Shown in pieces: positions 1 through 6,132 of a stretch of DNA of 7,275 nt. Each line of letters starts with the position of its first letter. Position 1 is the stretch's first letter. Position numbers and translations under genes: made by a program. Origin of the DNA: Methanothrix sp. (lineage in GTDB: Archaea > Halobacteriota > Methanosarcinia > Methanotrichales > Methanotrichaceae); assembly GCA_028688535.1 (NCBI GenBank), contig JAQTXY010000095.1:1-7275 (forward strand), written 5' to 3'. The notes below the pieces were generated by a model. The model was not told the DNA's origin. It saw nothing but the letters and a program-made list of their open reading frames with translations, and searched no databases.

Positions 1-386
1 CGCTCTTCATGACCCCCATGTGGGCCTCCAACTGGAAGGCCATGGGCGAAGAGACCGCCCCGGACAAGCGCCGGGACCTGGGAGCAATGCTGAAGGGAAC
101 AGGCATGACCAAGGTGGCCAAGATAGATACGGGCCTGTGCTTCGAGCCGGGTTTCGATGAGAAGGTGGACGGCTTCGCCCGAGAGTTCGGGCTGCAAAGA
201 ATCGAGCTGCTGGGAAAGGCGTCGGTGGCAAAAGGCAGCTACGAGAGAGCAAAGAGCCTACTGCTGGCGGCCCGGCCAGGAAGCGCATGCCCGGGCGCGT
301 GGGTCTGCAGCTTCAATGGCAAAGGGTGGCTGGAACCGATACGGTCCATTTGCCGCATAACACGAAAGAAGTTCCTGAGAGAATGA
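1..386 (+). CDS. C-terminal part of an unrecognised protein (5' end outside window)
   Basis: The reading frame is open from base 3 to a TGA at 384-386 and gives 127 residues. The first ATG in view (position 9) has no Shine-Dalgarno site and the frame stays open to the window edge, so the gene very probably starts upstream and this is its C-terminal end. The base composition is clearly GC-rich and third positions are mostly G or C, unlike the AT-rich spacer that follows, which supports real coding. The product is soluble-looking, mixes basic and hydrophobic residues, and holds four cysteines (in TGLCFEP, GSACPGAWVC and RSICRIT), with a very basic tail ending ITRKKFLRE. No membrane segment is visible. 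I do not recognise the family; the scattered cysteines do not form a clear CxxC or ferredoxin motif. It converges on the sulfatase gene. Coding status is fairly sure, function unknown. Confidence 0.7.
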   Translation, partial: LFMTPMWASNWKAMGEETAPDKRRDLGAMLKGTGMTKVAKIDTGLCFEPGFDEKVDGFAREFGLQRIELLGKASVAKGSYERAKSLLLAARPGSACPGAWVCSFNGKGWLEPIRSICRITRKKFLRE

Positions 387-495
387 AGGGTGTATGATTA
401 GCGCTTAATAGGAATTTTAGCTCGCCTGTTCACTTCATCCCCGCCTTAATGGTCGAGGTATCCGTGACTCATTGTGCTCCGATGTAATGAAATAG

Positions 496-529
496 GGGTT
501 TAGGCAGCCTTGAGAGACTGCCCGGACCC
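496..529. terminator. Weak hairpin between convergent gene ends
   Basis: GGGT (496-499) can pair with ACCC (526-529), and GGCAG (503-507) with CTGCC (518-522), with a three-base mismatch between the two short stems. It lies a few bases past the sulfatase stop codon and about 110 bases past the end of the left-hand gene, where a transcript end is expected for both. There is no clear T-run on either strand, so a terminator role is only a guess. The rest of 387-535 shows nothing else I can support. Confidence 0.22.
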
Positions 530-535
530 AAAGGT

Positions 536-3130
536 TCAGTCGTTAGCGACCGTCATTACTACCTTTTCCAGGTCTCCGTTGTACTTGAACGGGCTCTGGT
601 AGTCATCGGTCACAGGTGTCTGGGGATCTTTTCCAACCTCCAGGCCTTCATCGAAGGAGTAGCGGCCTGGCACGGTGTAGGGCATAACCACGCGCCCTTC
701 CTCTTTTTCGTTGATGAAGAGAGTGCCTTCACCCTTCCACCTTCCTGTTTTCTTGAAGGCGAAGCCCAATGTGGCCTTTCCTTCAGGAACCTCATCCTTC
801 GAGGTGACTGTGTAATGCAACAGATCGAAGAGGTTGTAGTCGAAGATCAGGTGCTTATCCTTTACATAGAGCGACAGCCCTGCGAACCTGCCTCCTATGG
901 AGAAGAGAACGCCTTCGTTACCGTTCTTGGAGGTGTTCACATATGCGGTCAAGGTGTAGGAGCTGTTGCGCGTGTCTGGGATAGCCGGCTCCATGATCTT
1001 TTGCACTCCGGGCAGGTAGGTGAAGGTCGAGATTCCTCTCGCCTGGAGAGCAGCGTACCTGGAGAAGGCACGGTCATCCAAGGGCAACACGTTGTATTTG
1101 CTGGCCTCAGCCCACCAGCGATCTTGCATCTCTTTCAGCTTGGCAGGGTACTGGGCTGCCAGGTTGTGAGCTTCAGAGACATCGTTGGTGAGGTTGTATA
1201 GCTCCCATGTATCGTTTTCGAAATCTGGGCCAGAGTTCAGATGGTGGAACGCCACAGCCTTCCAGCCATTGTACCATATGGCGCGGGTCCCCATCATCTC
1301 GAAGTACTGCACCTTCTTTTGGGTAGGTTCTGTGGGATTAGCGAATGTGTAGGCCAGGCTGGTTCCTTCGATAGGCTTCTGGGTGACTCCATTGTAAACC
1401 AGAGGAGCATTGAAGTTCAAGACCTCCAGAACGGTTGGAACTATATCGATAACGTGACAGAACTGTGACCGGATACCGCCTGTGTCCTTGATGCCGTCAG
1501 GCCAATATATGATCATGGGATCGTGTGTTCCGCCTTCATGGCTGGTCCATTTGTAGAGCTTGTTGGGCGTGTTGTCGGCCATAGCCCATCCTAAAGGATA
1601 GGTGGGGTAGGACAGCGGTCCGCCGATCTCATCGATCTTGGCAAGCATTGTGCTCATGTTGTTTATAGCTGGAATAGGCAGGAATTTATCCTGGAATCCC
1701 GAAGAATCACCGCCTTCGGACACAAAGTTTGCCCACATGACCATGTTGGTGTAACCATTAGCGTCGCCCTCTGGAGATGCGCCATTATCCGATATCACCA
1801 CGATCATGGTGTTATTGAGCTGGCCGCTGTCTTCCAGGTAATCCAGGAACCTTCCAATCTGCTCATCTGTGTAATCGATGTACGCAGCGTGAACCTCCGC
1901 AAACCTTGCATAAACCTTCTTCTCGTCTTCGGTTAGGTTGTCCCACGCTTTGACCCACTGGTCACGCTGCGGCAGATCGGTGTTCTCAGGTACGACTCCC
2001 AATTCCTTCTCTTTAGCCAGAGTCTGGTTTCTCATAGCGTCCCAGCCCATATCGAATTTGCCTTTGTATTTATCGATGTAGGCCTGGGGGACATGATGGG
2101 GCCAATGCCCAGCGCCAAAAGCCAGGTACAGGAAGAAGGGCTTATCCGGTTGCAGAGATTTGCCGTCGCTTATGTACTGTATAGACTGGTTCACCAGATC
2201 CTTGGACAGGTGGTAACCCTGCTCCGGAGTGGCTGGCGGGCTTATGCGGGTAGTGCCGGAAACCAGGTCAGGATACCACTGGCTGGTGTGGGACTCCAGG
2301 AATCCATAGAACCTCTCGAATCCTCTGCCCATGGGCCATTGGTCATAAGGTCCAGCAGCGTTGATAGTGCCGGAAGGTGCCAGGTGCCACTTGCCTACGC
2401 AATAGGTATCGTACCCTTGCTTAACCAGCATCTCAGGCATGATAGCTGCCTCTTTGGAAAGGTAAGTTGTGTATCCTGGGTAGCCTGATGCGAATTCCAT
2501 GAGGGAACCGACACCTACGGAATGAAGGTTCCTGCCAGTGAGCATACAGGCGCGAGTCGGAGAACAGATACCGGTAGTGTGGAAGTTGGTGTACTTAAGC
2601 CCTCCTTGAGCCAATCGATCTATATTTGGGGTACTGACCGGGCCGCCGAAACATTCCAGGCCGCCGTATCCAATATCATCGAGGACCAGGAAAACCACGT
2701 TGGGCGATCCCTTTGGAGCCACTGCGGTTTCAAGAGGACATGGGGTTGAGTCTGCATAAGTCAGGCCAATCTGAGGTACGCATTTCTTGGTGGCCTCGGT
2801 TTCGCTCTGAGATGATGCGGACGCGGATTCGTTATTTGCAGAATGGATTACCAGAATGGTCTCTTTGTTGGGCGATACAATATCTTCGTTTGCCAGATCT
2901 GCCAGAGTCGAACTCTCAGATAAGGCCTTTCTTCTGTTCGTAACCATTTCCAGGCCAGAATTTTCTATCGAGCCGGTGCCGGAACTGCCCTTGGCATCGG
3001 CTGCCAATATCTGGCTGACTTCTTGGCATTCTGAAGTCGCAAGAGCATCTGATGCTGGCGCAGAATTGCTGCTCTCTGCGGAAAAGCTATCAGAGGCTAT
3101 TATCGAAAATAAAAAAATCAGAGAAGCCAT
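536..3130 (-). CDS. Exported type I sulfatase (arylsulfatase family), Cys-type formylglycine enzyme
   Basis: An 864-residue sulfatase that should hydrolyse sulfate esters outside the membrane. A hydrophobic N-terminus (about 1-18, ending FSA) looks like a signal peptide. Residues ~20-135 are a Ser/Ala/Glu-rich low-complexity stretch. The catalytic domain starts near 143 with the metal-binding VFLVLDD (D151, D152). The sulfatase signature TTGICSPTRACMLTGR follows, with C189 as the residue converted to formylglycine and R193 next to it. GKWH (K247, H249), HWPHH (342-346), SDNG (D448, N449) and K527/H531 in KWTSHEGG fit the remaining active-site and Ca2+ positions known for this family. Residues ~720-864 resemble the lectin/LamG-like C-terminal module of long bacterial arylsulfatases, so the protein is longer than the usual ~500-550 residues. 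Substrate is unknown. The maturation enzyme (FGE or anaerobic radical-SAM anSME) is not in the window. The first ATG is at 3130, but the Shine-Dalgarno site lies about 31 bases away, and a start at ATT 3154-3152 would add ILKQATII and supply the missing lysine of the signal peptide. Family call is sure; exact start is not. Confidence 0.95.
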   Translation of the reverse strand: MASLIFLFSIIASDSFSAESSNSAPASDALATSECQEVSQILAADAKGSSGTGSIENSGLEMVTNRRKALSESSTLADLANEDIVSPNKETILVIHSANNESASASSQSETEATKKCVPQIGLTYADSTPCPLETAVAPKGSPNVVFLVLDDIGYGGLECFGGPVSTPNIDRLAQGGLKYTNFHTTGICSPTRACMLTGRNLHSVGVGSLMEFASGYPGYTTYLSKEAAIMPEMLVKQGYDTYCVGKWHLAPSGTINAAGPYDQWPMGRGFERFYGFLESHTSQWYPDLVSGTTRISPPATPEQGYHLSKDLVNQSIQYISDGKSLQPDKPFFLYLAFGAGHWPHHVPQAYIDKYKGKFDMGWDAMRNQTLAKEKELGVVPENTDLPQRDQWVKAWDNLTEDEKKVYARFAEVHAAYIDYTDEQIGRFLDYLEDSGQLNNTMIVVISDNGASPEGDANGYTNMVMWANFVSEGGDSSGFQDKFLPIPAINNMSTMLAKIDEIGGPLSYPTYPLGWAMADNTPNKLYKWTSHEGGTHDPMIIYWPDGIKDTGGIRSQFCHVIDIVPTVLEVLNFNAPLVYNGVTQKPIEGTSLAYTFANPTEPTQKKVQYFEMMGTRAIWYNGWKAVAFHHLNSGPDFENDTWELYNLTNDVSEAHNLAAQYPAKLKEMQDRWWAEASKYNVLPLDDRAFSRYAALQARGISTFTYLPGVQKIMEPAIPDTRNSSYTLTAYVNTSKNGNEGVLFSIGGRFAGLSLYVKDKHLIFDYNLFDLLHYTVTSKDEVPEGKATLGFAFKKTGRWKGEGTLFINEKEEGRVVMPYTVPGRYSFDEGLEVGKDPQTPVTDDYQSPFKYNGDLEKVVMTVAND

Positions 3131-3161
3131 TATTATGGTGGCTTGTTTTAAAATTTACATC

Positions 3162-3167
3162 CCTCCT
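3162..3167 (-). promoter_or_regulatory. Shine-Dalgarno site of the sulfatase gene, mismatched to its ATG
   Basis: On the minus strand this reads AGGAGG, a perfect match to the archaeal anti-Shine-Dalgarno core. It is followed after one base by ATG TAA (a start codon directly followed by a stop) and after seven bases by ATT at 3154-3152, in frame with the sulfatase. The first usable ATG, at 3130, is 31 bases downstream, far too distant for direct pairing-guided initiation. The site therefore argues for a start upstream of 3130: either a rare ATT start or a TAA that was once a sense codon. Confidence 0.6.
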
Positions 3168-3186
3168 CTTATAGTACATATCCAAT

Positions 3187-3204
3187 ATCATATATTAATA
3201 TGAT
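3187..3204. promoter_or_regulatory. Inverted repeat overlapping the likely sulfatase TATA box
   Basis: ATCATAT (3187-3193) and ATATGAT (3198-3204) are perfect inverted repeats around ATTA. Read on the minus strand, the inner part TTAATATAT (3198-3190) is a credible TATA box about 25-30 bases ahead of a start site near 3169, which gives a short leader containing the AGGAGG. A palindrome sitting on the TATA box would suit a dimeric repressor, but AT-rich palindromes also arise by chance. Confidence 0.4.
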
Positions 3205-3394
3205 CTACATTCCAAGTTTTATCTTGCAGCTTTGGGCTTGAAAAAGCTCTATTCTCAGAAACGAAAATAACGGATTCTCAAACAAATATGAAAGGTGTAT
3301 GAAAAGGCTGGCTTTGACCAATTGCCACATTCTGTCCGTGCGAAGGCATGATTGACCCGAAGGCTTTTGATCGAATAAACTAACAACATTGGAT

Positions 3395-4318
3395 ATGAAG
3401 AATTGGGATATGCTATTGGCTGCAATTTTGCTGTTGAGTGCAATTGTTTTCGGCACTCAATCGGTTTTGGCAGAAGAATCAGGTATGGCTAGTGCATCAA
3501 TAGGTGCCTCACTTAACGAGACAGAACTCGTCTCCTTTGTCGAGTCCGCTGTGGACTATGCGCATGGACATGGCAAAGACATGGCACTCAAGGAATTTTG
3601 CAATAAGACTGGCTCGTTTATCAATGGTGAGCTTTACATATTTGCATACGATTTCAATGGAACTTGCATTGAACATCCGTTTAAGGCCGATTGGATAGGC
3701 GAGAACAAGCTGAACGAATCGGATTCCAACGGCGTTTTGTACGTTAGTGAGGGGATCAATGCCGCAAAAGAAGGAAGAGGATTTCACTACCTTATCTTCC
3801 CCAATCCTGCTCACGATAATAGGAGTGAACTTAAAATCGCTTATGTGATGAAAGTAGATGATAACTGGTTCTTAGGCTCCGGAATATACCTCTCCAACAT
3901 ATCTGCTTCTTTCGATAAGGAGGCGAGAGATGAGCTTGTTGCCTATGTGAATGAAGCATTGCAGTTTGCGAAAAAGAATGGCAAGGAAAAGTCTCTGTCG
4001 GTTTTCAACGATCTAAACGGGACTTTCACAAGAGATGGACGTTATATATTTGCCCGTGACCACAATGGACGGAGTTTGGCCCTTCCTTACCAGCCTGAGA
4101 TTGTCGGTACAATCGGAATCGATGATCAAGATCCCAATGGTGTCTATTTAATCCGCCGGCTCATCGATGTTGCCAAAAGAGGGAATGGTTTCACATATTA
4201 CATCTATCCCGATCCAACCAGAAACATGACCGAGACGCTAAAGCTTAGTTATGTCGTGGACGCAGAAGGCACCTGGTTCCTGGGTTCTGGGATCTATGCT
4301 AAGACTGATGATTCATGA
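3395..4318 (+). CDS. Secreted protein of two tandem Cache domains
   Basis: A 307-residue exported protein. ATG 3395 gives MKNWDMLLAAILLLSAIVF, an n-region lysine plus hydrophobic core ending SVLA, a signal peptide cleaved near residue 26; an in-frame TTG at 3389 would add two residues. No Shine-Dalgarno site precedes either start. Two homologous units follow, about residues 41-166 and 178-303, spaced by ~136 residues. Each runs through a helix with a Gly-Lys turn (GHGKDMAL, KNGKEKSL), an IFA-strand (YIFAYDFNGT, YIFARDHNGR), a DPNG/DSNG-GV segment, a G-GF-Y-I-P-P segment and a closing WFLGSGIY. This pattern is the sCache_2-type extracellular sensor fold known from chemoreceptors and histidine kinases, where it binds small ligands such as organic acids. 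Here no transmembrane anchor or signalling domain follows the second unit, so it may be a free binding protein or may pass ligand to a separate receptor; that is inference. About eight N-X-S/T sequons suggest surface glycosylation. It is divergent from the sulfatase, and its end overlaps the next small ORF by four bases. Confidence 0.9.
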   Translation: MKNWDMLLAAILLLSAIVFGTQSVLAEESGMASASIGASLNETELVSFVESAVDYAHGHGKDMALKEFCNKTGSFINGELYIFAYDFNGTCIEHPFKADWIGENKLNESDSNGVLYVSEGINAAKEGRGFHYLIFPNPAHDNRSELKIAYVMKVDDNWFLGSGIYLSNISASFDKEARDELVAYVNEALQFAKKNGKEKSLSVFNDLNGTFTRDGRYIFARDHNGRSLALPYQPEIVGTIGIDDQDPNGVYLIRRLIDVAKRGNGFTYYIYPDPTRNMTETLKLSYVVDAEGTWFLGSGIYAKTDDS

Positions 4319-4479
4319 ATACAAAGAAAAATCCTGGAAATGTGGTATTCAGCTTTGGGTCGGCTGCGGCGATTGTAGCACCTAGCGTTGCCTGGGCAAA
4401 AGTAAATATTCGCAGGCCAGCATTGATTGATCTCGCTCCCGATGGCACTGATTTTAAATCCAAAACGGCTCGCACCTGA
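4315..4479 (+). CDS. Possible 54-residue small protein overlapping the Cache gene stop (ATGA)
   Basis: The ATG lies inside the last codons of the Cache gene so that ATGA holds both its start and the upstream stop. This arrangement is typical of translational coupling. The 54 residues begin MNTKKNPGNVVFSFGSAAA, contain a short apolar stretch (about 10-27, FGSAAAIVAPSVAWA) after a lysine-containing start, and end in a polar, charged tail (IRRPALIDLAPDG, then FKSKTART). That could be a small signal-peptide-like or membrane-associated protein, or the leftover start of a decayed longer gene. No family is recognised and there is no separate Shine-Dalgarno site. The alternative is a chance ORF in a 250-base spacer; the position of the start is the main argument for it. 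Confidence 0.3.
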   Translation: MNTKKNPGNVVFSFGSAAAIVAPSVAWAKVNIRRPALIDLAPDGTDFKSKTART

Positions 4480-4484
4480 AGCCG
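4466..4484 (+). terminator. Short hairpin at the end of the Cache/small-ORF unit
   Basis: CGGCT (4466-4470) pairs perfectly with AGCCG (4480-4484) around a nine-base loop. It spans the stop codon of the 54-residue ORF and is followed by a pyrimidine-rich stretch (CATCTTCCTTCTTC, 4491-4504) rather than a clean T-run. It sits just before the TATA box of the next gene, which is where the upstream transcript should end. Support is modest. Confidence 0.28.
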
Positions 4485-4509
4485 AATAACCATCTTCCTT
4501 CTTCATTGA

Positions 4510-4517
4510 CTATAAAG
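4510..4517 (+). promoter_or_regulatory. Archaeal TATA box of the 494-residue secreted protein gene
   Basis: CTATAAAG fits the archaeal TATA element and lies 53 bases ahead of the ATG at 4570. With the usual 22-27 base spacing, transcription would begin near 4540, giving a leader of about 30 bases that carries the AAGGAGG. This gives the gene its own promoter, separate from the Cache gene. Confidence 0.55.
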
Positions 4518-4553
4518 CCAAAGTCTTAATAGATATTAGTGATAATTAGTAGT

Positions 4554-4560
4554 AAGGAGG
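4554..4560 (+). promoter_or_regulatory. Strong Shine-Dalgarno site AAGGAGG
   Basis: AAGGAGG lies nine bases ahead of ATG 4570 and is complementary to the end of archaeal 16S rRNA. It fixes the start of the 494-residue protein and shows that this organism uses Shine-Dalgarno initiation, which matters for judging the sulfatase start. Confidence 0.8.
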
Positions 4561-4569
4561 ATCTATCAT

Positions 4570-6054
4570 ATGAAAACATGTATATTACTACTTGTAATAT
4601 TTGCTATATTAATAGGAACAGGATTCGCAGAAAATGTGGACATAGGTGACGTGCAGGCTTTTAAGCAAGCTTTAGAAAAGGACGGATTCACTGTGCAACA
4701 AGGCCGGATAGGTTATCTGGATCTAATCAAGCTATACGATACAGGAGTATTGCCTTCTGTATATGGAAACAATCCAACCACAAAATACTTGACATATTTT
4801 GTCCCACCTGCGCCTGGCGGCACCGTACCTGAGCTATTTACCAGAATAACCAAGGCGCTTGGAATGGACCAGGGTACATCCGCTTTTTGGAACCTCGGTC
4901 CAGATGAGGCGGTTGTCTTCATAGGAAAAACGCCGCCTGAGTGCAGATATTTCAGTTTCGATCATTACTTGCTTTCCAGGACATATGGCAATGAGACCCG
5001 ATGGATCTTTGCCAACCTGGCTGACACAGTCAACAACTTTGTTATCAATACCGAAGGAACGCCTAATGGAACAGCAGGAAATTCCTTCAATCAAACCACT
5101 GTAATAGTCGCTACGGCTGACAGAGGCATTGATCAACGCATCCAGGCTGCTGCTCAATTAGCAGGCTATTCGAGCGAGATATTTAACACTCAGGTGTTTC
5201 CCTCATCCCTGCTGAATATGGGCCTTGTGGATAGTTCAGATAAATTCCTAATGCTGATTCGTCCGGCTCTGTACAAAGACAAACAAGCAGGCAGCGACTA
5301 CCTCAACAATACACCTGCGACCGTCTTCCGGGTAACTCCCAACGAATCTGTAAAGCTGGATCCATATGGTTATCCAGAGCTGAGAGTACGGGGAACTGGA
5401 ACAACCGAGCTTGATCTCATGGATGACCTCGATGAGCTGAGGACGGCAATTCTAGATAAATACAGTGAATTGAAAGCCACAGAGCTTCCAACCAGTATTG
5501 CCGTCCCGGCAGGAAGCGATGCTATTCAGAGAGGAATAGACGCGGTGGGCCCCAATAACGATGCCTTCTATATCTGGTCAGGAAACCAGACGGTCTCTTC
5601 GCAGACGCCTCCTTTCCCCAATCTCACGCTTTACTACGATTTCCTGCGAGATCCAGCGGTCACTCTGGGCAACGATACTGATGAATTCATAATCGTCTAT
5701 GGGGTTAACCATGTAGCAACAGAGAAGGCCACCTACTCAAACTTCGCTGTGTATGGAGCAGATGTGTGGAATGGAGTTGGATCAATCGAAGATCCGGTTT
5801 TAAATGGAACGGCAGAGGAGTATCTGCCCGATAATCCCAATGCGAAATACCTCTATGTCTACAAGATTGCCAGGAGTTGCAATGGCGATTCTCACTGCTT
5901 CGCGGTTCCCACCGGTCCGGGAGCCTACGGCATAGCCCTGGATCAACCGATCCTGATTGCCTGGAGGAGCTACCTGGAAAAAGCTACAAAGACCGGGCCG
6001 TCCAGCTCTGAGATGGTGTATGATAGAGCCATAAAGTTTGATCCAAAGAAGTAG
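4570..6054 (+). CDS. Secreted protein of unknown function, 494 residues
   Basis: A complete gene with a TATA box, a Shine-Dalgarno site and a terminator, so expression is well supported. Residues 1-20 (MKTCILLLVIFAILIGTGFA) are a classic signal peptide with cleavage after GFA; the C4 is too early for a lipobox, and no C-terminal anchor is visible, so the mature protein is probably released or loosely surface-bound. The mature part is globular with mixed alpha/beta character. Striking stretches are DGFTVQQGRIGYLDLIKLYD (39-57), AFWNLGPDEAVVFIGKTPP (105-123) followed by ECRYFSFDHYL, VIVATADRGIDQRI (178-191), and a C-terminal C437-C443 pair (SCNGDSHC) that could form a disulfide. C125 is the only other cysteine in the mature part. 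About nine N-X-S/T sequons suggest N-glycosylation. Motifs such as ECRYFSF and TADRGID look like conserved family blocks, but I do not recognise a named domain and see no hydrolase, protease or metal-site signature that I would defend. Its neighbours are also exported proteins. Confidence 0.9.
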   Translation: MKTCILLLVIFAILIGTGFAENVDIGDVQAFKQALEKDGFTVQQGRIGYLDLIKLYDTGVLPSVYGNNPTTKYLTYFVPPAPGGTVPELFTRITKALGMDQGTSAFWNLGPDEAVVFIGKTPPECRYFSFDHYLLSRTYGNETRWIFANLADTVNNFVINTEGTPNGTAGNSFNQTTVIVATADRGIDQRIQAAAQLAGYSSEIFNTQVFPSSLLNMGLVDSSDKFLMLIRPALYKDKQAGSDYLNNTPATVFRVTPNESVKLDPYGYPELRVRGTGTTELDLMDDLDELRTAILDKYSELKATELPTSIAVPAGSDAIQRGIDAVGPNNDAFYIWSGNQTVSSQTPPFPNLTLYYDFLRDPAVTLGNDTDEFIIVYGVNHVATEKATYSNFAVYGADVWNGVGSIEDPVLNGTAEEYLPDNPNAKYLYVYKIARSCNGDSHCFAVPTGPGAYGIALDQPILIAWRSYLEKATKTGPSSSEMVYDRAIKFDPKK

Positions 6055-6059
6055 TGGAT

Positions 6060-6098
6060 AAGAGCTGGGGTATACGAGCATACTCTTGTTCTTTTTTT
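6060..6098 (+). terminator. Hairpin plus T7 terminator of the 494-residue protein gene
   Basis: Six bases after the stop codon, AAGA (6060-6063) can pair with TCTT (6084-6087) and GTAT (6070-6073) with ATAC (6080-6083), leaving a six-base bulge. A run of seven T residues follows at 6092-6098, the main archaeal termination signal. A second run of eight T residues at 6125-6132 could act as a back-up. Confidence 0.6.
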
Positions 6099-6100
6099 AG

Positions 6101-6110
6101 TATATAAAAG
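6101..6110 (+). promoter_or_regulatory. Near-consensus archaeal TATA box
   Basis: TATATAAAAG is close to the archaeal consensus and follows directly after the terminator T-run. Transcription would begin near 6130-6135. The next gene start is the ATPase at 6413, so this promoter implies either a leader of about 280 bases or a separate small RNA. A weaker TATA-like TTTATCTA at 6336-6343 could give the ATPase a short leader of about 45 bases instead. Confidence 0.5.
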
Positions 6111-6132
6111 CCATAGAGATCACCTTTTTTTT

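Noticed and set aside
815..1201. Open frame of 128 codons on the plus strand inside the sulfatase gene
   Set aside because: It is antisense to a conserved catalytic protein, has no Shine-Dalgarno site or TATA box, and its product shows no domain; a shadow of the sulfatase codons.
2093..2488. Open frame of 131 codons on the plus strand inside the sulfatase gene
   Set aside because: Antisense to the sulfatase catalytic domain, without initiation signals; shadow frame.
2856..3203. Plus-strand open frame crossing the sulfatase N-terminus and promoter
   Set aside because: It overlaps the signal peptide coding region and promoter of a better supported gene and has no family features.
3205..3456. 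Minus-strand open frame of 83 codons in the divergent spacer
   Set aside because: It overlaps the start and signal peptide of the Cache gene and has no Shine-Dalgarno site or recognisable product.
4294..4506. Minus-strand open frame of 70 codons after the Cache gene
   Set aside because: It opposes the coupled 54-residue frame, overlaps the Cache gene end, and lacks promoter and Shine-Dalgarno support; the plus-strand frame is the better candidate.
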